From assembly GCF_030687575.1 (NCBI RefSeq), contig NZ_CP117439.1, positions 1,550,001 through 1,614,000 of the forward strand: a stretch of 64,000 bases of DNA, given 5' to 3'. This document shows, piece by piece, positions 50,718 through 58,671 of the stretch (within the stretch, counting starts at the first letter, position 1; the number at the start of each line of letters is the position of its first letter). The stretch comes from Pseudomonas sp. FP2309. GTDB lineage: Bacteria; Pseudomonadota; Gammaproteobacteria; Pseudomonadales; Pseudomonadaceae. The position numbers were made by a program, and so were the translations under genes. The notes below the pieces were generated by a model, which searched no databases, was not told the origin of the DNA, and was given only the letters and a program-made list of their open reading frames with translations.

Positions 50718-51743
50718 ATGAGTGAGGCCAGCGGCGAGAATGAACAGGCTTTAGCCACTGCTGCACGCGAACTGCTCCTACTGGGCCGAAAAACGGTCGC
50801 GGCTCGTGCGGTACTCGCGGCGCTGCATAAGGAACTCAGCGAAGCTAACAGCCAGCTTGTTGATAGCTTGCAAGTCGAGCAACTTATTGAGGCCAATCAG
50901 CAGTTAGTGTTGGCAATTTTATCGGCGCAGTCGGATGTTGAATATCAGAAAAACGCTCAGGCAGAACAGCATCTGTACTTGGAAATGCGTGAAGCCAACG
51001 AACAATTGGTTATAGCAGCGCTTAGCGCCCAAGATTTACAAATTGCAGCTGAAAACGCACTGGAGCAGCAGCGCAATGTCCTCTCTCTAGTGGCCCACGA
51101 GCTGCGAAATCCACTGACGCCCATAAGCATGATTGCTGGCCGGCTGGTGCGGGTTCCCCGCGAAGAATTGCCACGCATGCAGCTACTGATTGAGGGCCAA
51201 GTAAAGCAGATGTCCCGATTGGTGGAAGATTTGCTCGACATTGCTCGGGCTACCACCGGTAAATTTCGCCTCAACTACCAAGTTATTAACATGGCTGACA
51301 TCATTAGTGACGCAATAGCAATCTGTACTCCGGTCATGCTCGCCCACGGCTTAAATTTCAGCTCTGAACTCTTGGAATCTCGTTTAGCGGTGAACGGCGA
51401 TCCTGTACGGATGACGCAGGTTCTTGATAATTTGCTGGGTAATGCGGCCAAGTACACGCCGACGGGCGGCACTGTCAAACTTGCCGTTTCCGTTGACGCC
51501 AATCTGCTGGAAATTCGCATTCGGGATTCCGGCATTGGTATCTCAGCCAAAGCGCTGCCTTTCATCTTTGAGCCGTTTGTCCAAGATGTTCATGCCGTGG
51601 GTTTCAATGGAGCGGGCTTAGGCATTGGTCTGACGGTGGTGCGAGAGTTGATTGAAGCCCATAGCGGAACAGTTACTGGCACAAGTGCGGGGGAAGGCAA
51701 GGGAAGCGAATTCGTAGTGAAAATACCGCTGTTAAATCTTTAG
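50718..51743 (+). CDS. Soluble sensor histidine kinase of the KaiC-like cluster
   Basis: 341 aa with no membrane segment. The first 115 residues are coiled coil with three related units (EANSQLVDSLQVEQ, EANQQLVLAILSAQ, EANEQLVIAALSAQ). The H-box LVAHELRNPLTPI has His127; N-box LDNLLGNAAKYTP, G1 IRDSGIGI, F-box FIFEPFVQ and G2 GAGLGIGL follow. No response regulator lies nearby, so it must signal to one elsewhere. Its start is 10 bp after the KaiC-like stop. Input may come from the KaiC-like protein through the coiled coil; that is inference. Confidence 0.9.
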   Translation: MSEASGENEQALATAARELLLLGRKTVAARAVLAALHKELSEANSQLVDSLQVEQLIEANQQLVLAILSAQSDVEYQKNAQAEQHLYLEMREANEQLVIAALSAQDLQIAAENALEQQRNVLSLVAHELRNPLTPISMIAGRLVRVPREELPRMQLLIEGQVKQMSRLVEDLLDIARATTGKFRLNYQVINMADIISDAIAICTPVMLAHGLNFSSELLESRLAVNGDPVRMTQVLDNLLGNAAKYTPTGGTVKLAVSVDANLLEIRIRDSGIGISAKALPFIFEPFVQDVHAVGFNGAGLGIGLTVVRELIEAHSGTVTGTSAGEGKGSEFVVKIPLLNL

Positions 51744-52003
51744 CTTTTCTTTTGCGTCAGCCGGTAAAAACCTAGGAGTTTAGGGCTTGAATCTAACAAG
51801 CGATTTTTTTAGCCGTTACTACTTAATTTAAGAGTGCTCGATTTCAGCTTACGTCGTAATCGCTGTAGGTGCATTTGCTGGTGACTGACCGCTTATGGCC
51901 GATTTCTGCCGCTAGTGACGGGCAGCAATCGGCCAGAAGCGGTCATTTATACGCGTCTACCAAGTTGGCATTCAGAACGGCGCGACAGGCTAGAACCCAC
52001 TAT
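51744..52003. other. Intergenic region with repeat element
   Basis: 260 bp between the convergent kinase and SMP-30 genes. Apart from the inverted repeat at 51886-51945 I see no gene or clear terminator; the stretch after the kinase stop is T-rich. Confidence 0.5.
51886..51945. repeat. REP-like imperfect palindrome
   Basis: TGACCGCTTATGGCCGATTT on the left and its near reverse complement ending GGCCAGAAGCGGTCA on the right enclose a short centre; arms are about 25 bp with a few mismatches. A related half (GGCCGATTGCTGCC) lies near 57941. Such hairpins are scattered between genes in fluorescens-group genomes, and their presence suggests this cargo part has long resided in a Pseudomonas chromosome. 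Confidence 0.7.
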
Positions 52004-52864
52004 TCAGTGCAGTCGTCCTGTAAATCGCTCTTCAGGGGATCCGGCAGCTAAAACGGCTTCGGCTTTTATCAGCGTGCCATCGAAATCTGTCGGCTTATCC
52101 AGCCCTATCCGTGCGCTGGTGCTGTACAGCGTTGCATAACCGGGGCCCCCTAATACTGGGCAAGTGGTCTGAACACACGGGGATTCGATCACACGGTCAA
52201 CTCTGCCGTCTGGCGCGTACCGCACCACCCTGCTGCCGCCCCATTCGGCATTCCAGAGAAAACCCTGCGCATCAATACAAGAACCGTCTGGAGCACCCTG
52301 ACCGTTGACTGTAGTGAATACACGCTGGTTTTCCAGCGACGGGTAATCGCAGCAGAAAATGCATCCTTGCAGGGAGTCCGCGTAATACATGGTGGAACCG
52401 TCCGGGCTAAAACAGATGCTGTTCGGGATCGCCACTGCGGGAAGGTCCAGAGTTTCTGTCTCGAGCGCTGCCGCGTTGAGCCGATGAAATCTGCCTATGG
52501 TTTGCACCTGCTCACCGGCGTCCATTGTGCTGAATACAAAGTTGCCCATGCGGTCGCAGCGGCCATCATTGATCCGGGTTCCTGGCACGCCAGGGGTGGC
52601 TGTGATTTTGCTGAAACGACCAGTACTCAGGTTGCAATAACCCAGGCAGGAGGCCAATCCCATTAGCAATACGTCTGCATTTGTCGTAAGGGCAAACGAT
52701 CCCAGCGGCTCCGGCAGTGACCAGCGCTGCACTTCACCGCTAAAGGGGTCCAGAGCAAGCAACTCGCAGCCGGGGATATCGGTCCAGAACAGGCGTTCGG
52801 TTCTTTCACACCAGACAGGGCACTCGCCAAGAAGACTGGTGGTGCCGGTTAGGGTTTTAAACAT
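52004..52864 (-). CDS. SMP-30/gluconolactonase family hydrolase
   Basis: 286 aa. LGECPVWCERTERLFWTDIPG (metal Glu), RINDGRCDRMGNFVFSTMD, IPNSICFSPDGSTMYYADS and GAPDGSCIDAQGFLWNAEWGG are the six-bladed propeller signatures with the metal Asn and Asp. It hydrolyses a sugar lactone or related ester. It is the last gene of the amidohydrolase/transporter operon. Confidence 0.9.
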   Translation of the reverse strand: MFKTLTGTTSLLGECPVWCERTERLFWTDIPGCELLALDPFSGEVQRWSLPEPLGSFALTTNADVLLMGLASCLGYCNLSTGRFSKITATPGVPGTRINDGRCDRMGNFVFSTMDAGEQVQTIGRFHRLNAAALETETLDLPAVAIPNSICFSPDGSTMYYADSLQGCIFCCDYPSLENQRVFTTVNGQGAPDGSCIDAQGFLWNAEWGGSRVVRYAPDGRVDRVIESPCVQTTCPVLGGPGYATLYSTSARIGLDKPTDFDGTLIKAEAVLAAGSPEERFTGRLH

Positions 52865-52903
52865 GGTTGCGTCCTACGAAACAGGATGGGGCAAACAAGG
52901 CAG

Positions 52904-53377
52904 TCAGTTGGAGAAAAGCGCTGACCACCTGTCACCGAACAGGGCGATGGCCAGTCCTGCGAGCATCACCATCGACCCGGCCAACTTGATGAGAGACACC
53001 GGCCTTTCCGATGCCCCCATCAATCCGAAATGATCGATAACCAGTGAGGAGATAATCTGCCCTGCGATAGCGAGGCCCAGCAGGGCTGACAGGCCGATTT
53101 TTGGCGCAAGCACCACATAACTAAGCAAGGCACCGGCACCCAGCAGACCGCCCAGCAGGCTCCACCAGGGCTGGGCAGGTATAGCCGCCAGTGAGGCCAC
53201 TATCCCGCCACGCATCAATGAAAAGACGCCCAGGAACACCGCTCCGGCAGTAAATGAGAACAGCGCCGCCGCTACGGAATCTCCACCCACACCTTTAGCG
53301 AGTTGACCATTCAGCGTGGTCTGCAGGGTAATGCCAAGCCCCGCGGCGATGGCCAGCAGGTAGTAAGCTGCGTTCAT
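52904..53377 (-). CDS. DMT-superfamily transporter, DUF606/YdcZ family
   Basis: 157 aa with five hydrophobic segments. It begins MNAAYYLLAIAAGLGITLQTTLNGQLAKGVGG, the family's N-terminal repeat, and ends LIKLAGSMVMLAGLAIALFGDRW. It is the half-size form that usually works as a dimer or pair. It is 11 bp after the amidohydrolase, so it likely carries that enzyme's substrate or product. Confidence 0.85.
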   Translation of the reverse strand: MNAAYYLLAIAAGLGITLQTTLNGQLAKGVGGDSVAAALFSFTAGAVFLGVFSLMRGGIVASLAAIPAQPWWSLLGGLLGAGALLSYVVLAPKIGLSALLGLAIAGQIISSLVIDHFGLMGASERPVSLIKLAGSMVMLAGLAIALFGDRWSALFSN

Positions 53378-53388
53378 TTCGCGCCTCC

Positions 53389-54786
53389 TTACTTGGCTGA
53401 CTCAAGCGGCATGAATGTCTCGGCAAAAATATCCGGCTGGTAGCCTGCGGCAGCAAACAGATGCTCACGGGATTCGTCGATTGCTGCACGCAGCCTTTCG
53501 CTGTCCACGCCCAGCACCTTGCCGCCGCGCTTGACGATGCGCCCGCCAATCATGACCGTGTCGACATTGCTGCGTTCGGCCGCGTGTACCACGGTGCCGA
53601 ATGCGTTACCCGACGGGTAAAGGTTGATGTCCTGCGCATTGATAAGGATCAGGTCGGCCTGTTTGCCGGGGGTCAGGGTGCCGACTTTGTCCTGCAATCC
53701 TGCACAGGTGGCGCCGTCAAGAGTGGCGGCTTTGAGCAGGCCATGAGCCGGCAGGGTCACCGGATGATGCTCTGCGCCGCAGCAGCGCTGCTGGTGCATG
53801 CCCATGACGCGTTGCAGGTAGAACGCCACCCGCATCTCCATGAACATGTCACCGCTGTAGGAGGTTTCGTTATCGACACTCAGCCCCGGGCTGATGCCGT
53901 GACGCTGGGCCGACTGCATGGCGAACATTCCATCTTCAATGCCGTAGTGGGCATCTGAACGCGGGCATACGTTGACCCGCACGCCAGCCTCGCGAATGAT
54001 TTTCCAGCCGGCGTCCGGCAGCGCTGTGCAGTGGTTGAAGATGTTGTCGGGGCGCAGCAGACCCTCGCGATGCAAACCCTCCAACTCAGCTGCCATGTCC
54101 CCGCCGAAGAATTCGGTAATGATCGGCAGCCCCAAGCGCCGGGCTTCAGCCCATAGCTCAGGCTCCAGCTGCGCCATTACCGCCAGCGAGAGCAGCGGGT
54201 TGTCAACGTTCTTGACGTATTTCCCCTGGAGACGCTCCAGGTTGCCGGGCCAGTGGGCTTTGTCCCACTCACCAGAAACTGGCGCACCGGAGGCGTGTAC
54301 AGACCGGATACCAGCATCGAGCAGCGCCTCGACCGCGGCGTCGGAGTGCGCGCCGGTGCGGCTGTTGTGCGAGTTATCGACCACGGTCGTGATGCCCGCA
54401 TCGATGCACCCCAATGCAGTCAGTAGATTGCCGATATACATGTCAGCCGGGCGATAGTATTTGGCGAACGAGAAGTGCGTTGCGTTGCAGTAGTCTTCCA
54501 GGGTTTCGGCATTCGGATTGATTCGACGCAGTTGGCCCTCCCAGGAGTGACGATGCGTATCGACCATGCCGGGCATGGCAATCATGCCGGATGCCTCGAT
54601 AACCATAGCGTCGCCGGCCTCGATGTTTTCACCTATGGCCGTGATGGTGCTGCCTTCGATAAGGATATCGCCGCGCGCCAGATTGCCGATATCACCGTCC
54701 ATGCTCAGCACAGTGGCGCCGCGGATAAGGGTGCGGGCGGCCGGAGCGGCCGGGGCCTGCACAATGCTGCGGTTATATTCAGCCAT
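53389..54786 (-). CDS. Amidohydrolase (cytosine deaminase/TRZ-ATZ-like)
   Basis: 465 aa. MPGMVDTHRHSWEGQLR carries the first metal site (HxH), NIFNHCTALPDAGWKII the later His, and SPGLSVDNETSYSGDMFMEMRVA replaces the usual metal Asp/Asn block. GTLTPGKQADLILINAQDINL is the C-terminal signature. Family members hydrolyse or deaminate N-heterocycles such as triazines, guanine or adenosine analogues. It leads the operon and diverges from a LysR gene. Substrate unknown. Confidence 0.88.
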   Translation of the reverse strand: MAEYNRSIVQAPAAPAARTLIRGATVLSMDGDIGNLARGDILIEGSTITAIGENIEAGDAMVIEASGMIAMPGMVDTHRHSWEGQLRRINPNAETLEDYCNATHFSFAKYYRPADMYIGNLLTALGCIDAGITTVVDNSHNSRTGAHSDAAVEALLDAGIRSVHASGAPVSGEWDKAHWPGNLERLQGKYVKNVDNPLLSLAVMAQLEPELWAEARRLGLPIITEFFGGDMAAELEGLHREGLLRPDNIFNHCTALPDAGWKIIREAGVRVNVCPRSDAHYGIEDGMFAMQSAQRHGISPGLSVDNETSYSGDMFMEMRVAFYLQRVMGMHQQRCCGAEHHPVTLPAHGLLKAATLDGATCAGLQDKVGTLTPGKQADLILINAQDINLYPSGNAFGTVVHAAERSNVDTVMIGGRIVKRGGKVLGVDSERLRAAIDESREHLFAAAGYQPDIFAETFMPLESAK

Positions 54787-54931
54787 TTTCTGTACACCTC
54801 TTCAAATTTCGTTGGAAGCAATGTACGCAATGCGATACTGCGGGAAAAAGATGGTTAAACTGTTTTTATTATTCAATATCTACGAATAATAACGACTTTA
54901 CCCGATCACTGCTTTGAGGCTGCTAACAGTC

Positions 54932-55843
54932 ATGGACCGTATTCAAGCGATGCAGGTTTTCGTACGTGTGGCTGAAGCAGGAAGCTTTATCCAGGCGGCG
55001 CAGACGCTCTCTCTGCCGGCCTCGACAGTTACCAGCAGCGTCAAAAATCTTGAGAAGTACTTGCAGGTGCGCCTGCTGAACAGAACAACGCGTCGGGTCA
55101 GCCTGACCTCTGAGGGCGCACAATATCTGGCGCAATGCCGGGAAATATTGGAGCTGATCGAACACACAGAGACCAGCCTGACGGATTCCGTAAAACGGCC
55201 ACAGGGGCGTTTGCGTGTCGATATGCCGGGTGGCATTGCACACTTCATCGTCATGCCAAACCTGCAAGACTTCTACAGGCGCTACCCGGATATCTACCTG
55301 ATGATAGGCGTCAACGATCGGCAGGTTGATCTAGTTCAAGAGGGTGTCGATTGCGTTATTCGTACAGGCGAGCTCGATGACTCAACGCTCGTTGCGCGCC
55401 CACTCGGTCGGTTTCGGTGGGTAACCTGTGCGTCTGCCGCCTATCTCGAAGAGAACGGCACTCCGCAAAATCCGCAAGATTTGTCTCACCACCGGGCCAT
55501 CCATTACTTCTCGGGCCGCGCAAGGCAAGCAGGTGAAATGCGCTTTGCCCGTGGTACCGAAAAAATCTCAGTCCCGGTGAACGGCACAGCGGCCGTCAAC
55601 GAGACTGGGCTTTACATCAAAATGTGCCTTGAAGGCTTCGGGCTGGTGCAGCTCGCTGAGAATGTGGTCAGCGAGCATCTGCGAGAAGGGCGACTGGTCG
55701 AAGTGCTTGCTGGCTGGCAGCCCGCATCGGTTCCTGTGCACCTGCTATACCCGCATCAGCGCTTTTTATCGCCAGCTGTGAGCGCATTCGCTGACTGGAT
55801 TGCTGGGCTTGTTCGCGAAGATGATTCAGCAGATTCAAGTTGA
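54932..55843 (+). CDS. LysR-family regulator
   Basis: 303 aa from the ATG at 54932. MDRIQAMQVFVRVAEAGSFIQAAQTLSLPASTVTSSVKNLEKYLQVRLLNRTTRRVSLT is the HTH of the LysR CrgA-like group, followed by the periplasmic-binding-like effector domain. It is divergent from the amidohydrolase operon across 145 bp and so likely controls it. Its last 88 bp overlap the end of the convergent MFS gene. Confidence 0.92.
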   Translation: MDRIQAMQVFVRVAEAGSFIQAAQTLSLPASTVTSSVKNLEKYLQVRLLNRTTRRVSLTSEGAQYLAQCREILELIEHTETSLTDSVKRPQGRLRVDMPGGIAHFIVMPNLQDFYRRYPDIYLMIGVNDRQVDLVQEGVDCVIRTGELDDSTLVARPLGRFRWVTCASAAYLEENGTPQNPQDLSHHRAIHYFSGRARQAGEMRFARGTEKISVPVNGTAAVNETGLYIKMCLEGFGLVQLAENVVSEHLREGRLVEVLAGWQPASVPVHLLYPHQRFLSPAVSAFADWIAGLVREDDSADSS

Positions 55844-57003
55844 ACGTTGCGCCCGGCCAGCATGCCGGTGAATGCGCCGACTACGGAGATTGCGGCTGTG
55901 ATCAGCAGCGGTGCTGTCCAGCCACCGGTCCAGTCGTGCAGTTGGCCCAGTAGCAATGGGCCTGCGGCTGCCATCAGGTAGCCGACGCACTGCGCCATTC
56001 CTGAAAGTGCCGCCGTGTCACCGGCATTTTTTGTGCGCAAGCCGATGAAGGTCAGGCCGAGCATCATGCTGGCACCAGAGCCGAAGCCCAAGACCGCGGC
56101 CCACAACATGGCGTAGTCTGGCGCGTAAATGAGCCCGATCAGGGATGAGGCGGTTAACAGGCTGACGGTAGCGGCTGCCAGTTTCTGGTCTTTGAGACGG
56201 CGAAGCGTGGCCGCCAGAATCAAGCCGGGAATGGCCGTGGTCAGTTGAAGCGTGCCGTGTACCGTGCCTGCTTGCTCCGGGGATATGCCATGGTCCATCA
56301 GAATGGTCGGCAGCCAGCCGACGGCGACATAAAAAGGCATCGCGTTCAGCCCCATGAACAGTGTGACCTGCCATGCCAGCGGCGAACGCCAGACGGCCAC
56401 GGTTGGCGCTTGTTTCGGACCTGACAGATTTACGTGTTCGTGTTTTTTCAACTGCGGCAGCCACACCACCAGCGCCAACAACGGGGCTGCGACCAACAAA
56501 CTCAGGGCAATCGGCCATCCCCATGATTGGGTCAGCGGAATTATTACGGCTGAACCGACAGCGCCCGCTGCACCCATCGTGATGGAATAAGCGCCGGTCA
56601 TGGACGCCATTTTTGTCGAGAAGTCGCGTTTGATCAGGCCGGGCAGCAGCACGTTGCCCAGGGCGATCCCAGTGCCTATCAATATCGTACCGCCGTACAA
56701 CGCCCACGCGCTGCCTGCGGAGCGGAGCAGGATGCCCGCTGAAATGACCAACAGTGCAGCGAAAAGCGTGCGCTCGATGCCGAACCTGCGGGCGACCGAT
56801 GCGCTGAGCGGGGAGAAGGCTGCAAAGGCAAGTAATGGCAGTGAAGTAAGCAGGCCTAGAGCTGAGGCGCTCAAGCCAAAATCATTCTGGATCAGCGGCA
56901 AAACGGGCGCGATGCTGGTAAAGGGAACGCGCAGGTTCACGGCGATAAGCAGAATGCCTGCGACGAGCGCGATGGCATGCCACTTGTTTTTTGTATCTGA
57001 CAT
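55756..57003 (-). CDS. MFS exporter of the CynX/NimT family
   Basis: 415 aa from the ATG at 57003 with GAGGA upstream; about 12 membrane segments. ILLIAVNLRVPFTSIAPVLPLIQNDFGLSASALGLLTSLPLLAFAAFSPL is the CynX/NimT start. E. coli NimT exports 2-nitroimidazole and pairs with a divergent AraC regulator, NimR, as here. The 3' end overlaps the LysR gene on the other strand by 88 bp. Confidence 0.9.
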   Translation of the reverse strand: MSDTKNKWHAIALVAGILLIAVNLRVPFTSIAPVLPLIQNDFGLSASALGLLTSLPLLAFAAFSPLSASVARRFGIERTLFAALLVISAGILLRSAGSAWALYGGTILIGTGIALGNVLLPGLIKRDFSTKMASMTGAYSITMGAAGAVGSAVIIPLTQSWGWPIALSLLVAAPLLALVVWLPQLKKHEHVNLSGPKQAPTVAVWRSPLAWQVTLFMGLNAMPFYVAVGWLPTILMDHGISPEQAGTVHGTLQLTTAIPGLILAATLRRLKDQKLAAATVSLLTASSLIGLIYAPDYAMLWAAVLGFGSGASMMLGLTFIGLRTKNAGDTAALSGMAQCVGYLMAAAGPLLLGQLHDWTGGWTAPLLITAAISVVGAFTGMLAGRNVQLESAESSSRTSPAIQSANALTAGDKKR

Positions 57004-57062
57004 ATTCTTTATCTGTCCTCTTAAAAGAAGACAACTGTAGAGAACTTCAGAACCGTCTAATA

Positions 57063-57087
57063 TAGATATCAAGACACCTGATATCTA
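57063..57087. promoter_or_regulatory. Perfect inverted repeat between NimT-like and AraC genes
   Basis: TAGATATCA and TGATATCTA are 9-bp perfect arms around AGACACC. The right arm ends five bases before the AraC-type ATG and the block is 60 bases before the exporter. It is a fitting operator for the AraC regulator, controlling itself and the exporter. Confidence 0.78.
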
Positions 57088-57091
57088 AATT

Positions 57092-57886
57092 ATGCCAAGC
57101 TCAAAAAATGTCGTTTCCTCGCCGGAAGATTTCGATTCAGACCTTTTCGCCCAGGCAGCGATTGCCCTCAAGGTTGCGCCTGACCTCAATGATTCGGGTG
57201 CCCGTCCGCATGATCATCGCAAAGGCCAGCTCATCCTGTCTTTGCATGGCGCAGTGAGCTGTGAGGTGCAAAATGCACTCTGGTTTGTCCCTCCCCAGCA
57301 CGCCGTATGGATCCCGGGCGGCACGCCGCACAGTTGCCGAGTGACCGAAAACGCCCGGACCTGCTTTCTGTTCGTTGAGCCCGGTGCGGCAGCCATGCCT
57401 GAAGAATGCTGCACGGTTGCCATTACGCCCCTTGTTCGGGAGATGGTCCTGCATCTCGCTGAACAGGAACCTGCTTACCATTCCGAGGGCAAGACAGCTC
57501 GGCTGGTTGCAGTGCTGCTTGAGCAGCTTTCCGATGCCCCGCTGAAAGAGCTGCATTTGCCGATATCAGACCACCCCAAGATCAAACAAATCGCGGATGC
57601 GCTCTTCTCAGATCCAGGCGACCGAACCACGTTGCGCGAGTGGGCCACTCGGCTTGCAACCAGTGAACGAACGCTGGCCAGGCTTGTAGAAAGCACGACC
57701 GGGCTGAGCTTCGGACGCTGGCGTCAACAATTGCATTTGATGATCGCACTGAGTCATTTGGCGGAGGGGGTATCCGTGCAACGTGTGGCGGGCATCCTGG
57801 GATATGACTCTGTTAATGCATTCATCACGATGTTCAAGAAAGCACTGGGTAAACCGCCTACTCAGTATTTTTCCTCTCTGCGCTAG
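57092..57886 (+). CDS. AraC-family regulator (NimR-like)
   Basis: 264 aa. An N-terminal cupin (HDHRKGQLILSLHGAVSCEV...WFVPPQHAVWIPGGTPHS) is followed by a double-HTH AraC domain (DRTTLREWATRLATSERTLARLVESTTGLSFGRWRQQLHLM...VQRVAGILGYDSVNAFITMFKKALGKPPTQYF). This matches NimR/YeaM-type regulators. It is divergent from the NimT-like exporter. Confidence 0.9.
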   Translation: MPSSKNVVSSPEDFDSDLFAQAAIALKVAPDLNDSGARPHDHRKGQLILSLHGAVSCEVQNALWFVPPQHAVWIPGGTPHSCRVTENARTCFLFVEPGAAAMPEECCTVAITPLVREMVLHLAEQEPAYHSEGKTARLVAVLLEQLSDAPLKELHLPISDHPKIKQIADALFSDPGDRTTLREWATRLATSERTLARLVESTTGLSFGRWRQQLHLMIALSHLAEGVSVQRVAGILGYDSVNAFITMFKKALGKPPTQYFSSLR

Positions 57887-58009
57887 TGCTCTGCTGGCTG
57901 ATACAAAGCGCCGAGGCTGTAGAACGATCTGTCTGCTATTGGCCGATTGCTGCCTGCGAGCACCTTGCGCTGCTCGCGTTGGGATTACCGGCTGCAAACC
58001 TGAGATCGC

Positions 58010-58231
58010 TTAGGCTTGGCCGGAACTCGAGCCCTTGAGCTTGGCTAAGCCCTGTTTGATGTAGCCGGCGTTTTCACCGATCACGAACAGAGCACCACGT
58101 ACGTTATCACCGACCTCGCTTAAGCCTTGCTTCTCGCTTTGGAGGGCCAGCTCCATCACGGCAGCTTCCAACGCAAGCTGATTGTCGTACATTCTTTCGA
58201 GCAAATCCGGTAATGAGTATTCCCCTGACAT
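58010..58231 (-). CDS. Small hypothetical Pseudomonas protein
   Basis: 73 aa from the ATG at 58231. GEYSLPDLLERMYDNQLALEAAVMELALQSEKQGLSEVGDNVRGALFVIGENAGYIKQGLAKLK is helical and of a kind often seen on Pseudomonas islands. No function recognised. It is the last gene before attR. Confidence 0.68.
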   Translation of the reverse strand: MSGEYSLPDLLERMYDNQLALEAAVMELALQSEKQGLSEVGDNVRGALFVIGENAGYIKQGLAKLKGSSSGQA

Positions 58232-58580
58232 GTGCACTGCTCCGTCGAAAATAGCGAAGCATAGCAGTGGTCCGCCAGATTGCAGATTGCTTGGAAATAG
58301 CTTGCAGATCGGCCTCTCCGCGTTTTGCGATCAGCGATAGCGGTAAGGCTGCGTCCGATTTGTCATCGGACGACATGGGAACTCGAACTGTCTACGGTTT
58401 TGTGCATTGTGGCGGATGACACGCTTGCATTGAGTCTCGCAATGCGGCTTCCATATGCGCGCTCAGTCTTAGGGCAAATTTAGGGCAAAACTCAGGCCGC
58501 TGTAGACCGTTTCTGCCCTTGCCGTCCACCCAAAACACAATACAATTGCGGCCTGGAGCGGGGTGTGGGGTGTGCAGGTC
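58232..58580. other. Right end of the element, no gene supported
   Basis: About 350 bp between the last cargo gene and attR. It holds the right arm repeat (58469-58487) and a GT-rich stretch just before the core. An overlapping minus-strand frame (58107-58376) looks like noise. Confidence 0.55.
58469..58487 (+). repeat. Right copy of TTAGGGCA-type arm repeat
   Basis: TTAGGGCAAATTTAGGGCA is identical to 10371-10389 and in the same orientation, 93 bp inside attR. It ties the right border to the left one as ends of one element. Confidence 0.7.
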
Positions 58581-58609
58581 GGGTTCGAATCCCTATCTCT
58601 CCGCCATTA
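58581..58609 (+). repeat. attR core, 29-bp tRNA-Ser 3'-end duplicate
   Basis: Exact copy of 10276-10304, from GGGTTCG to ATTA. It is only the 3' fragment of the tRNA; the sequence before it is not tRNA. It marks the right end of the element. Confidence 0.95.
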
Positions 58610-58613
58610 CACA

Positions 58614-58652
58614 GAAAAAGCCCCGTAGCTGAATAAGCTACGGGGCTTTTTC
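58614..58652. terminator. Chromosomal terminator formerly behind tRNA-Ser
   Basis: AGCCCCGTAGCT-GAATA-AGCTACGGGGCT with A- and T-runs on both sides. It lies five bases past attR, so it was probably the tRNA terminator before insertion and now ends the small gene read from the right. Confidence 0.9.
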
Positions 58653-58671
58653 GTTTCTGTTGTCCGGCAAG

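Larger units (their letters stand above)
10276..58609. mobile_element. 48.3-kb integrated element: complete-looking prophage plus about 10 kb of non-phage cargo
   Basis: The element lies between the two 29-bp att repeats. From left to right: a putative defence gene, integrase and excisionase, a leftward early operon, the CI/Cro switch, replication genes, lambda-like head genes, P2/Mu-like contractile tail genes, lysis genes and an SOS module up to 48,556. Then come a KaiC-like/kinase cluster and two metabolic/transport loci up to 58,231. No head or tail gene is visibly broken, so the phage part may be inducible. The cargo may belong to the same element or be an older island sharing attR. Confidence 0.93.

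Noticed and set aside
58107-58376. 89-codon minus-strand frame at the right end of the element.
   Set aside because: Overlaps the better-supported 58010-58231 gene and has no sensible composition or start site.
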